From NCBI RefSeq assembly GCF_036014175.1, contig NZ_CP107917.1:6076001-6140000 (forward strand): a stretch of 64,000 bases of DNA, given 5' to 3'. Shown here piece by piece: positions 16,771 to 26,847 of the stretch. The DNA comes from Streptomyces sp. NBC_00443. Its GTDB lineage: Bacteria > Actinomycetota > Actinomycetes > Streptomycetales > Streptomycetaceae. The notes beneath the pieces are model-generated. The model was not told the DNA's origin. It made no database searches and saw only the letters and a list, made by a program, of their open reading frames with translations. How positions within the stretch are numbered: the stretch's first letter is position 1; the number at the start of each line of letters is the position of its first letter. Both the position numbers and the translations under genes were made by a program.

Positions 16771-17475
16771 ATGCGCGTCAACCGAGTCCTGCTCTCCTCC
16801 TCCCTGGTCGTCGTCGCCCTGGTGATCCAGGTCAGCGTCCTGGCCCGCCTCCACCTCCCGGGCGCCGTCCCCGATCTGCTGCTGCTCACGGTCCTGGGCC
16901 TCGCCATGGTCTACGGCCATGTCGGCGGCGCCCTCGTCGGCTTCGGCGCCGGTCTGCTCGCCGACCTCGTCCCGCCCGCCGACCATGCCGCAGGCCGCTA
17001 TGCGCTGGTGCTGTGCGTCATCGGCTATCTCGCCGGGCTCATCAAGCCGGACCACGGCCGGCTCAAGTCGGCCACCGGGCCGATGGTCGTCGTGGTCGTC
17101 GCCGCGATCGGCACGACCTTGCTGTACGCCGGTGTCGGCGCCCTCGTCGGGGACACCGCCGCCCGCCATGTCGGCCTGGGCAGCCTGCTGTTCACGGCCG
17201 CGCTGTACGACCTGCTGCTCGCCCCGTTCGTCGTCCCGGGGATCATGGCGCTGGCCCGGCGGGCGGAGAACGATCCGCTCGCCGACAGCAAGTCCCAGGC
17301 GAAGAAGGCCGACATCTCCACCGGCTGGCTCTCCGGCGGCACCGGCCTGCGGATCGGCGGCCAGCGCGGCGGGATGGGGGGCCTGAAGGGCGGGCTCAAG
17401 GGCGGGCTGAAGGTGAAGGCGGTGCGGGCGCGGACGGCGCGCGCCGGGCGCATCAAGGGGGTCAAGCGGCTGTGA
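16771..17475 (+). CDS. mreD: Rod shape-determining membrane protein MreD
   Basis: Multi-spanning membrane partner of MreC, 234 residues with five or six helices in the first 165 ('VLLSSSLVVVALVIQVSVLA', 'LVGFGAGLLADLVPPADH', 'YALVLCVIGYLAGLI', 'MVVVVVAAIGTTLLYAGVG'). The motif 'GFGAGLLADL' fits the family. The C-terminal 70 residues are cytosolic, Gly/Lys/Arg-rich and repetitive ('GGLKGGLKGGLKVKAVR'), longer than in most bacteria. ATG start 13 bases after mreC, clearly the same operon. Confidence 0.92.
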   Translation: MRVNRVLLSSSLVVVALVIQVSVLARLHLPGAVPDLLLLTVLGLAMVYGHVGGALVGFGAGLLADLVPPADHAAGRYALVLCVIGYLAGLIKPDHGRLKSATGPMVVVVVAAIGTTLLYAGVGALVGDTAARHVGLGSLLFTAALYDLLLAPFVVPGIMALARRAENDPLADSKSQAKKADISTGWLSGGTGLRIGGQRGGMGGLKGGLKGGLKVKAVRARTARAGRIKGVKRL

Positions 17476-17639
17476 GGGCAGGGGAGTTCACCCGGACGGG
17501 TGAGTCCAGGAGGAACCGGGCCCCGCGGGCCGGACGTTCATCACTCGTACCCGCAGTCGTAGGCGGCGTCGTGCACAGAGTCGTACACACACAGAAGCAT
17601 CCGTACTCGTACTCGTACTGAGAGGGGGAGGCAGCCGCA

Positions 17640-19901
17640 GTGAGCAACATCCCCGAGACCGGCCGGACGCCCCGCGTCCAGATCCGGCTCGTCGTCATCC
17701 AGATCCTCGTCCTCTCCCTCCTGGGCACCCTGGGCGGGCGCCTGTGGTACCTGCAGATCCGCGAGGGCGACGCGTACGCCAAGGAGGCGTCCGGCAACCA
17801 CGTCCAGCAGGTCGTGCAGCCCGCCGTGCGCGGCTCGATCCTGGACGCGCGCGGAGTGCCGCTCGCGGACAACGAGACGCGGCTGGTGGTCTCCGCCTCC
17901 CGCACCGACCTGCTGAAGATGAAGGACGACGGCGAAGGCGTCCTCACCAAGCTGGCCAAGGTGCTCGGCATGAAGCGCGAGGACGTGATGGGCAAGGTCC
18001 GGCTGTGCGACGCCGAGACCCCACAGCCCTGCTGGAATGGCTCGCCGTACCAGCCCATCCCCATCACCGACGAGGCCACCCCCAAGCAGGCCCTGCAGAT
18101 CCGTGAGCGTGCCGAGGACTTCCCCGGCATCAACGCCGAGCCACAGGCCCTGCGCCGGTACCCGAGCCCCGGCAATTCCAACACCGCCCAGGTCCTCGGC
18201 TACCTCTCCCCGGTCACCGACGAGGAGCTCCAGCAGGCCCAGGACACCGACTCGCCGTACCTGCGCTCCGACCAGGTCGGCCGCTCCGGCCTGGAGCGGA
18301 AGTACGACAAGCAACTGCGCGGCAAGGCCGGCGTCACCCGCTACGAGGTCGACAACCTCGGCCGGGTCATCGGCCAGGCCAAGGCGGATGCCGCGCAGCC
18401 CGGGGCCAACCTCGTCACCAGCATCGACGCCCGCGTGCAGCGGGTCGCCGAGTACGAGCTGAACGAGGCCATGAAGGAAGCCCGCAAGGAGTGGGACCGC
18501 AACACCAACGAGCGGTACAAGGCCGACTCGGGCGCGGTCGTGGTGATGGAGGCCAAGACCGGCCGCGTCGTCGCCATGGCGTCCAACCCGTCGTACGACC
18601 CGAACGCCTGGGTGGGCGGCATCTCCGCCAAGGACTACAAACAGCTCACCGGCAAGGCCTCCAACTACCCGCTGCTCAACAGGGCGATCCAGGGCCAGTC
18701 GGCCCCCGGCTCCATCTTCAAGGTCGTCCCGACGGCCGCCGCGGTCAACGCGGGCTACTCCTTCGACGGCCCGTACGAGTGCTCCAGCTCGTATGCGATC
18801 GGCGGCCAGGTCTTCAAGAACTTCGAGTCCAAGGGGTACGGCCCGATCAGCCTCGGCCGCGCCCTGGAGGTCTCCTGCGACACCGTCTTCTACCGCCTCT
18901 CCCACGAGGAGTGGAAGCGGGACGGCGGCACCAAGCCGAAGAAGAACGCGGGCGACTGGTTCTACAAGACCGCCCACCAGTTCGGCCTCGGCGCCGAGAC
19001 CGGCATCGACCTTCCCAACGAGGTCACCGGCCGCATCCCCGACCGCCAGTGGAAGCAGGACTACTGGAAGGCCAACAAGGACGCCTGGTGCAAGTACGGC
19101 AAGAAGGACGGCAGCTACGCCGAGAAGATTGCCTACGAGAACTGCCTCGAAGGCAACCGGCTGCGCGCCGGTGACTCCGTCAACTACTCCATCGGCCAGG
19201 GTGACACCCTCGTCACCCCCATCCAGATGGCGACCATCTACTCGGCCATCTCCAACGGCGGCACTCTCTACGACCCCTCGGTCGGCAAGGCCGTCGTCAG
19301 CCCCGACGGCAAGAGCGTCGAGGAGATCAAGCCCAAGTCCCACGGCAAGCTGCCCATGAGCAAGCAGACGCTGGCCGCGATGGACGACGCCCTCGCGGGA
19401 GTCGCCACGCGCGGTACCGCCGCCTGGCGGTTCGCGCAGGTCGGCTGGCCGCAGGACAAGATCCCCATGCACGCCAAGACCGGTACCGCCGAGGTCTACG
19501 GCAAGCAGACGACCTCGTGGTTCGCGACGTACACCAAGGACTACTCGATCGTCATGACGATCTCCCAGGGTGGTACGGGTTCCGGCGCCTCGGGTCCGGC
19601 CGTGCGCAACATCTACGACGCCCTGTACGGCGTCTCCGACGACGGCGCGATCAACAAGAAGAACGCGCTGCTGGCCACCCCGGAGAAGAACCTGCCGAAG
19701 GTCCGCACCGACGGCACCATCGCCTCGCCGAAGGTCTCCAAGGACCCGGCGAAGGAGCAGCGGGCCGGCCAGAAGGGCGAGGCCGAGCCGGACGAGCAGC
19801 AGATCGCCGGGACCGTCGCGCCGCCGACGACCGAGAACCGGGACACCCGGCGCAGACGACGCAGGGGCCGTGGGCGCGGAAGCCGGAGGATGCTCACATG
19901 A
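17640..19901 (+). CDS. mrdA: Penicillin-binding protein 2, class B transpeptidase
   Basis: Cross-links peptidoglycan made by the partner RodA. GTG start with GGGGGAGG upstream; 753 residues. N-terminal membrane anchor ('LVVIQILVLSLLGTLGG'), a class B pedestal domain, then the transpeptidase domain. The active-site serine is in S358-I-F-K361 ('SAPGSIFKVVP'), the 'NYSIGQGD' segment marks the second motif region, and KTGT is at 613-616. Several Cys in the catalytic domain ('PYECSSSY', 'YENCLEGN') could form disulfides. A Lys/Glu/Arg-rich tail ends with the stop overlapping the rodA start (ATGA), so the two are translationally coupled. Confidence 0.95.
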   Translation: MSNIPETGRTPRVQIRLVVIQILVLSLLGTLGGRLWYLQIREGDAYAKEASGNHVQQVVQPAVRGSILDARGVPLADNETRLVVSASRTDLLKMKDDGEGVLTKLAKVLGMKREDVMGKVRLCDAETPQPCWNGSPYQPIPITDEATPKQALQIRERAEDFPGINAEPQALRRYPSPGNSNTAQVLGYLSPVTDEELQQAQDTDSPYLRSDQVGRSGLERKYDKQLRGKAGVTRYEVDNLGRVIGQAKADAAQPGANLVTSIDARVQRVAEYELNEAMKEARKEWDRNTNERYKADSGAVVVMEAKTGRVVAMASNPSYDPNAWVGGISAKDYKQLTGKASNYPLLNRAIQGQSAPGSIFKVVPTAAAVNAGYSFDGPYECSSSYAIGGQVFKNFESKGYGPISLGRALEVSCDTVFYRLSHEEWKRDGGTKPKKNAGDWFYKTAHQFGLGAETGIDLPNEVTGRIPDRQWKQDYWKANKDAWCKYGKKDGSYAEKIAYENCLEGNRLRAGDSVNYSIGQGDTLVTPIQMATIYSAISNGGTLYDPSVGKAVVSPDGKSVEEIKPKSHGKLPMSKQTLAAMDDALAGVATRGTAAWRFAQVGWPQDKIPMHAKTGTAEVYGKQTTSWFATYTKDYSIVMTISQGGTGSGASGPAVRNIYDALYGVSDDGAINKKNALLATPEKNLPKVRTDGTIASPKVSKDPAKEQRAGQKGEAEPDEQQIAGTVAPPTTENRDTRRRRRRGRGRGSRRMLT

Positions 19902-21097
19902 CCGGCGCCAACAGTTTCCAGGTCTCCGGGTACGGGCCCGAACGGGCGGGCTGGACCCGCCTGTTCGCCCGCGACTCGCTCGCCCGCCGGCTCGACTGGC
20001 CGATACTGCTGGCGGCGATCGGCCTGTCGCTGATCGGCTCGATCCTCGTCTTCTCGGCGACACGCAACCGCACCGAGCTCAATCAGGGCGACCAGTACTA
20101 CTTCCTGATCCGGCACATCCTGAACACCGGCATCGGGGTCGCGCTGATGGTCGGGACGGTCTGGCTGGGGCACCGCACCCTGCGCACGGCCGTGCCGATC
20201 CTGTACGGCTTCTCGGTGTTCCTGATCCTGCTGGTGCTCACCCCGCTCGGCTCCACGATCAACGGCGCCCACTCCTGGATCAAGCTTCCCGGCGGCTTCT
20301 CGCTCCAGCCCTCGGAGTTCGTGAAGGTCACGATCATCCTGGGCATGGCGATGCTGCTGGCGACGAGAGTGGACGCGGGGGACAAGCAGTACCCGGACCA
20401 CCGCACGGTCGTGCAGGCGCTGGGCCTGGCCGCGGTGCCGATGCTGATCGTGCTGCTCATGCCCGACCTCGGGTCGGTCATGGTGATGGTGGTGATCGTG
20501 CTGGGCGTGCTGCTCGCGTCCGGTGCCTCCAACCGCTGGGTCTTCGGGCTGATCGGTGCGGGCACCATGGGGGCGATCGCGGTCTGGCAGCTGGGCGTCC
20601 TGGACGACTACCAGATCGCCCGCTTCGCGGCCTTCGCCAACCCGGAGCTCGACCCGGCGGGCGTCGGCTACAACACCAACCAGGCGCGGATCGCGATCGG
20701 TTCCGGCGGGCTCATGGGCGCCGGACTGTTCCACGGCTCGCAGACCACCGGCCAGTTCGTGCCGGAGCAGCAGACCGACTTCGTGTTCACCGTGGCGGGG
20801 GAGGAACTGGGCTTCCTCGGCGGCGGGCTGATCCTCCTCCTCCTCGGCGTGATCCTGTGGCGCGCCTGCCGTATCGCCCGCGAGACCACCGAGCTGTACG
20901 GGACGATCGTCGCGGCGGGGATCGTGGCGTGGTTCGCCTTCCAGGCGTTCGAGAACGTCGGGATGACGCTGGGGATCATGCCGGTGACCGGTCTGCCACT
21001 GCCCTTCGTGTCGTACGGAGGGTCGTCGATGTTCGCGGTATGGGTGGCGGTGGGGTTGCTGCAGTCGATCCGGGTGCAACGTCCGTTGTCGGCGTGA
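19898..21097 (+). CDS. rodA: RodA, SEDS-family peptidoglycan glycosyltransferase
   Basis: Membrane polymerase that strings lipid II into glycan chains with PBP2. The ATG at 19898 overlaps the mrdA stop by four bases; 399 residues and about ten hydrophobic segments. Family markers are 'LQPSEFVKVTIILGMA', 'TDFVFTVAGEELGFLG' (with the conserved acidic site) and the C-terminal 'LPFVSYGGSSMFAVWVAVG'. In Streptomyces this gene has been called sfr, as I recall. It is the last gene of the mre operon, since the next gene has its own -10 element. Confidence 0.95.
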   Translation: MTGANSFQVSGYGPERAGWTRLFARDSLARRLDWPILLAAIGLSLIGSILVFSATRNRTELNQGDQYYFLIRHILNTGIGVALMVGTVWLGHRTLRTAVPILYGFSVFLILLVLTPLGSTINGAHSWIKLPGGFSLQPSEFVKVTIILGMAMLLATRVDAGDKQYPDHRTVVQALGLAAVPMLIVLLMPDLGSVMVMVVIVLGVLLASGASNRWVFGLIGAGTMGAIAVWQLGVLDDYQIARFAAFANPELDPAGVGYNTNQARIAIGSGGLMGAGLFHGSQTTGQFVPEQQTDFVFTVAGEELGFLGGGLILLLLGVILWRACRIARETTELYGTIVAAGIVAWFAFQAFENVGMTLGIMPVTGLPLPFVSYGGSSMFAVWVAVGLLQSIRVQRPLSA

Positions 21098-21332
21098 GCA
21101 TGGGGCTGGGCCGATGCGGCCCGTGCGGTGTTGTATCGGGCTGCGGTGGTCGGCCGAATGGGCGCCGCGCCGTCCCCATGACCGGCACGCATGACCGGCA
21201 CGGCGGTGCCCCGGCCGGCCGCCCGGTGTCCAGCCGCAGAACTGGACTCCATCAGCCAGTTTCCCAGCCGTCGCCCCCTGTTGTCCCGGCGGTCATGGCT
21301 GGTGAGCTCTGTCATCCGGACGTGACTGCCAC

Positions 21333-21338
21333 TAGATT
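21333..21338 (+). promoter_or_regulatory. -10 element of a leaderless promoter for the CYTH-CHAD gene
   Basis: TAGATT ends exactly six bases before the ATG at 21345, and no Shine-Dalgarno sequence is present in between. Confidence 0.55.
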
Positions 21339-21344
21339 CAGGGC

Positions 21345-22847
21345 ATGGCGGACACGAAGCGCGAAATCGAGCGGAAATATGAATCCGACGACAGCGGCCT
21401 GCCGGATCTGACCGGGGTCGCCGGGGTCGATGCTGTGATCGACAAGGGCGTAGCGCACTTGGACGCCACCTACTACGACACCGCGGACGAGCGCCTCGCC
21501 ACGTCCTCGATCACACTGCGGCGCCGAACGGGCGGGGCCGACGCGGGCTGGCATCTGAAGTTCCCCGTGGCCCCCGGCGTGCGGGACGAGGTCCAGGCGC
21601 CGCTGTCCGACACGCTGCCCGACACCCTTGCCGGGCTCGTCCGCTCCCGGGTCCGGGACACCGAACTGGTGCCCATGGTCCGGCTGCGCTCCGAGCGTGA
21701 CGTGCGGCATCTCGTGGACACCGACTGCGGGCTGCTCGCGGAGGTCAGTGTGGACGCCGTGCAGGCGGACCGTCTCGCAGGCGGCAGCGGTACCGCGCAG
21801 TGGACCGAGATCGAGGTGGAGTTGGCCGACGGCGTGGACCCCGTGTTGCTCGACAAGGTGGAGAAGCGGCTGCGTAAGGCCGGGGTTCGGCCGTCGAAGT
21901 CGGAGTCGAAGCTCGCGCGCGCCCTGGCCGAGACCGCCCCGCAGAAGCTCGCCCCCGTGTCCGTCGAGGACCCCGTGACCCCCGGCGACCACGTGCTCGC
22001 GTACGTCCGCGCCCAGCGCGACGCGATCGTCGAGCTCGACCCCGCCGTACGCCAGGACGTCGAGGACTCCGTGCACAGCATGCGCGTCGCCACCCGCCGG
22101 ATGCGCAGTACCTTCAAGTCCTTCGGCAAGGTCCTCGACCGGGCGGTCACCGACCCGATCGGCGACGAGCTGAAGTGGCTGGCCGGCGAGCTGGGCGTGG
22201 ACCGGGACCGCGAGGTGCTGAACGAACGTCTGTCGGCGGCTCTTGACGAGGTGCCGCACGCTCTCGTCTACGGTCCGGTGGCCGAGCGGCTGAGCCACTG
22301 GGCCGGGGACAGGCCCGGCGGGGCGAGCAGCCGGCTGATCGGGGTCCTCGACTCCCACCGCTACCTGGCCCTGCTCGACGCCATGGACGGACTGCTCGCC
22401 GACCCGCCGCTGCTGAAGGCGGCCGGGAAGGAGCCCGGGGACGCGCTGCCGAAGGCCGTGCGGAAGGACTTCGGCAAGGTGTCCGCGCTCGTCGAGCGGG
22501 CTCTGGAGCTGGAGCCCGGCAGCGACCGTGACGTCGCCATCCACGAGGCCCGCAAGAAGACCAAGCGCACCCGCTACGCGGCGGAGGCGGCCGTTCCGGC
22601 GCTCGGCAAGCCGGCCAAGGGCCTGGTCAAGACCATGAAGTCACTACAGAACCTGCTCGGCGAGCACCAGGACAGCGTCATGGCCCGGCAGACCCTGAGC
22701 GAGCTGTCCGCGGTCGCTCATACGGCCGGGGAGAGCGCCTTCACGTACGGGCTGCTGTACGGGCGCGAGGAGCAGCGGGCGGCGGCCGCGGAGGACCAGC
22801 TGCCCGGAGTCTGGGACGGGATCAAGGACGGGGCGGACGTCCTCTGA
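21345..22847 (+). CDS. CYTH and CHAD domain-containing protein, probable (tri)polyphosphatase
   Basis: 500 residues. The N-terminal CYTH domain opens with the ExExK metal-binding motif at E7-E9-K11 ('REIERKYE') and later has 'WTEIEVELADG'; such tunnels hydrolyse triphosphate or related organic triphosphates. The CHAD domain starts near residue 211 and holds the conserved histidines and basic residues ('DSVHSMRVATRRMRS', 'IHEARKKTKRTRYA', 'LGEHQDSVMARQ'), which bind polyphosphate. Family knowledge points to polyphosphate or PPPi metabolism in the cytosol; the substrate here is not shown. The predicted message is leaderless. Confidence 0.9.
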   Translation: MADTKREIERKYESDDSGLPDLTGVAGVDAVIDKGVAHLDATYYDTADERLATSSITLRRRTGGADAGWHLKFPVAPGVRDEVQAPLSDTLPDTLAGLVRSRVRDTELVPMVRLRSERDVRHLVDTDCGLLAEVSVDAVQADRLAGGSGTAQWTEIEVELADGVDPVLLDKVEKRLRKAGVRPSKSESKLARALAETAPQKLAPVSVEDPVTPGDHVLAYVRAQRDAIVELDPAVRQDVEDSVHSMRVATRRMRSTFKSFGKVLDRAVTDPIGDELKWLAGELGVDRDREVLNERLSAALDEVPHALVYGPVAERLSHWAGDRPGGASSRLIGVLDSHRYLALLDAMDGLLADPPLLKAAGKEPGDALPKAVRKDFGKVSALVERALELEPGSDRDVAIHEARKKTKRTRYAAEAAVPALGKPAKGLVKTMKSLQNLLGEHQDSVMARQTLSELSAVAHTAGESAFTYGLLYGREEQRAAAAEDQLPGVWDGIKDGADVL

Positions 22848-22935
22848 GCCCTCGGACGTGCTGGAGGTGTCCGCGGTCGCGTTAGGCTAGATGGTCACCC
22901 CTGTCAGTTCTGTCCCGCTCACGAAGGTTCGCGAG

Positions 22936-24872
<1,937 letters not shown>

Positions 24873-24876
<4 letters not shown>

Positions 24877-25061
24877 CCAGCGGCGACACGGTCCGGCAGG
24901 TGGCTGAGACACTCGCTGGTCTGACCGAGGCGGAGCGTGCCGAGATGCTTCGCACGCTCGGTGCAAGGGGGCGCGAGCAGGCGCCCCGTGCCGTGCGGCG
25001 TACGCCGCTGCCTGCTCCCCGGCGAGCCGAGAGCATCGTCTCTTCGGTTGAGTGGGTGTGA
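24873..25061 (+). CDS. Small protein (62 aa) coupled to the radical SAM gene, function unknown
   Basis: The GTG at 24873 overlaps the upstream stop as GTGA, a classic coupled start. The product ('MTSGDTVRQVAETLAGLTEA' onward) begins with an acidic amphipathic helix and ends in an Arg/Pro-rich stretch. Codon use is streptomycete. It ends four bases before a strong hairpin, so it closes the operon. I do not recognise a family. It could be a small accessory subunit, or the remnant of a larger protein cut off when the neighbouring island arrived. Confidence 0.55.
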
Positions 25062-25065
25062 TCGA

Positions 25066-25103
25066 TGAGAGGCGTTCGGACAGTGACAGTCCGGCGCCTC
25101 TCA
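25066..25103 (+). terminator. Terminator closing the TIGR03960 operon
   Basis: TGAGAGGCG..CGGAC pairs with GTCCG..CGCCTCTCA around an AGTGACA loop, four bases after the stop of the 62-residue protein. It marks the left border of the accessory island. Confidence 0.8.
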
Positions 25104-25232
25104 CTCGTTGTGGGGTGCGGTTCCCGCGCAGATGAACGGCTTTCCTGTTCTGGAAAGCCGGGATCTTGACCCCGCTGCCCGCAGGTCGGAAGCATCGATC
25201 GGGACACTGACTGTCGACGTGAGGGGGAAGCC

Positions 25233-25448
25233 GTGGGTGCACCGCTGCGGAAGCTGTCGGGAGATCGGGACTGCAAGAACGGCACGTGCCCGACGCTGTG
25301 GGGTACGGACGACGGCAAGGACTACGTGGTGCAGGGATACGTGATCACGGATCCTGAGCGGCTGGCGCAGCTCGACCTGCCCCGAGGGGAAACGGCCGTC
25401 ATGATCCCGGCCGCAGTTCTTGAGGAGTACTTCAATGCTCGCGGCTGA
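25233..25448 (+). CDS. Small conserved hypothetical protein upstream of DUF6879 gene, 71 aa
   Basis: GTG start with GAGGGGGAAG close upstream. The sequence contains 'KNGTCPTLWGTDDGKDYVVQ' and 'GYVITDPERLAQLDLPRGET'. I recall similar small proteins preceding DUF6879 genes in Streptomyces. Two Cys near the N-terminus ('DCKNGTCP') could bind metal. The end overlaps the DUF6879 start by 14 bases, so the two are coupled. No function is known. Confidence 0.75.
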   Translation: MGAPLRKLSGDRDCKNGTCPTLWGTDDGKDYVVQGYVITDPERLAQLDLPRGETAVMIPAAVLEEYFNARG

Positions 25449-25944
25449 GGAGTTCGGCCGTCTCTTCGAGACCTTCGAGCGCACGGCCTTCCGGTTGGAA
25501 ACTCTCGCCGTCTACGACGTTGACGAAGAGCGCGAAGAGATCGTGCGGTTCCTCGCGGGCGAGGACATGGGGCCGGACTGGGACGACAACCCATGGGTGC
25601 GCTCGATGACGGACAACGGCAAGAGCGTGTCGCGCGTGCACGTCCTGCGCTCTCCGCTCACGGAGTACCTCCGGTACGAACTGGCCGCATACCCCGGCAA
25701 CATCAAGGCGGGCGAGTCCATCGGGATCATCGATCTCGCCGAGCAGGAAGTGACGGGGCTCCCGGATCACGACTTCTGGCTCTTCGACGACCGCGACGTG
25801 TACCGGATGCACTACACCCCCGAAGGCAAGTTCGTCGGCGGTGAACACTTGCCCGCTGACCGGCTCGCGGAGTACCAGGGTTACCGAGACGTGGCGCTCA
25901 CCCACGCCGTGCCGTTCGCGTCCTACTGGGAGCGGCACCACTGA
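25435..25944 (+). CDS. DUF6879 family protein
   Basis: ATG at 25435 with GAGGAG eight bases before it, inside the end of the preceding gene; 169 residues. Features such as 'FERTAFRLETLAVYDVDEE', 'RVHVLRSPLTEYLRYELA', 'DFWLFDDRDVYRMHY' and 'YQGYRDVALTHAVPFASYW' match the DUF6879 proteins common in streptomycetes. These often sit beside XRE/Scr1-type regulators, as here. The acidic/aromatic-rich sequence has no membrane helix or known catalytic site, so it is probably cytosolic. A toxin-antitoxin-like or signalling role has been suggested for such neighbourhoods but is unproven. Confidence 0.8.
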   Translation: MLAAEEFGRLFETFERTAFRLETLAVYDVDEEREEIVRFLAGEDMGPDWDDNPWVRSMTDNGKSVSRVHVLRSPLTEYLRYELAAYPGNIKAGESIGIIDLAEQEVTGLPDHDFWLFDDRDVYRMHYTPEGKFVGGEHLPADRLAEYQGYRDVALTHAVPFASYWERHH

Positions 25945-26789
25945 CCACGGACTCGATCGGGAAAGCCCTGCGGGCGCTGCGGGAGGCATCGGGACGGACC
26001 GGTGACGCGGTGGCCCGCAGGGCTTCCATGTCTGCGGGAAAGCTCTCGAAGATCAAGAACGGCAGGACCCTGCCGACAGCCCAGGACGTCGACCTGATCC
26101 TTTCGGCGCTCGATGTCTCGGACGATGTGAAGGAACAGTTCCTTGCGACTGCCCGTGCAGAGGCGACGGCATGGTGCCTGCTACGCCGCATGGGGCCGTG
26201 GAAGCACCAGAACACCATCAAGGCCATCGAGAGCAGTACGGCCCTGCTCAGGCTGTTTCAGGGGCAGTTCATCCCCGGACTTCTCCAGACTCCTGAGTAC
26301 GCCACGGCGGTGTTCTCCCTGCCGCCCGCGCTGCCGGAGGAGACAAGGGCGCGAACAGTGGCTGCCAGGCTGGAGCGGCAAGCAACGCTGTATGAGGACG
26401 GCCGATCGTTCCGCTTCGTCATCTGCGAACACGTCCTGCGGTGGCTGGTCTGTGAGCCGGCCGTCATGGCTACCCAACTGGACCGGGTCGTCTCGGTCTC
26501 CCGGCTTCCCAACGTGAGCATCGGCGTCGTGCCGCTGACCGGCCGGATGCGCCCCGACCCGGTCAACGCCGGGACCATCAAGCAGTGGTGCGTCGACTAC
26601 TGGGAGGAGGCGAACCCGTACTCCATGGGCGGCTCATACGTGAACTTCATGGGTGAGGTCGAGGACCAGGGGCGGGTACGGGCCACGTACCGCGACCACT
26701 ACGACCGGCTCGCACAGGTCAAGCGGACGTACGACCCGGGCAACCTCTTCCACGCCAACCAGAACATCAGGCCGGCCCAGTTGTCCTGA
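25941..26789 (+). CDS. XRE-family Scr1/DUF5753-type regulator fused to a BBE-like (FAD-linked oxidase) C-terminus
   Basis: The helix-turn-helix ('SIGKALRALREASGRTGDAV', then 'SAGKLSKIKNGRTLPTAQD') is complete only if translation starts at CTG 25941, which overlaps the DUF6879 stop as CTGA and has GGGAG eight bases upstream. The first GTG in frame, at 26010, would cut off helix 1. A DUF5753-like region follows ('FQGQFIPGLLQTPEYATAV') and runs to about residue 206. From there the sequence changes to 'YSMGGSYVNFMGEVEDQGRV', 'YRDHYDRLAQVKRTYDPGN' and 'LFHANQNIRP', the usual C-terminus of berberine-bridge FAD oxidases. The family's own C-terminal strand is missing. It is therefore a chimera and may no longer be a normal regulator. 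Confidence 0.8.
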   Translation: MTTDSIGKALRALREASGRTGDAVARRASMSAGKLSKIKNGRTLPTAQDVDLILSALDVSDDVKEQFLATARAEATAWCLLRRMGPWKHQNTIKAIESSTALLRLFQGQFIPGLLQTPEYATAVFSLPPALPEETRARTVAARLERQATLYEDGRSFRFVICEHVLRWLVCEPAVMATQLDRVVSVSRLPNVSIGVVPLTGRMRPDPVNAGTIKQWCVDYWEEANPYSMGGSYVNFMGEVEDQGRVRATYRDHYDRLAQVKRTYDPGNLFHANQNIRPAQLS

Positions 26790-26847
26790 TCTGCCGAACG
26801 GGGTAAGTCCGCGTGCGCGTCCCCGGCTCGGGTTCGAGCCTGGGGGC

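Noticed and set aside
22891..22935. Upstream ATG for the TIGR03960 gene
   Set aside because: Only two bases after a TAGGCT -10 element, so unlikely to be in the message; ATG 22936 has a good ribosome site.
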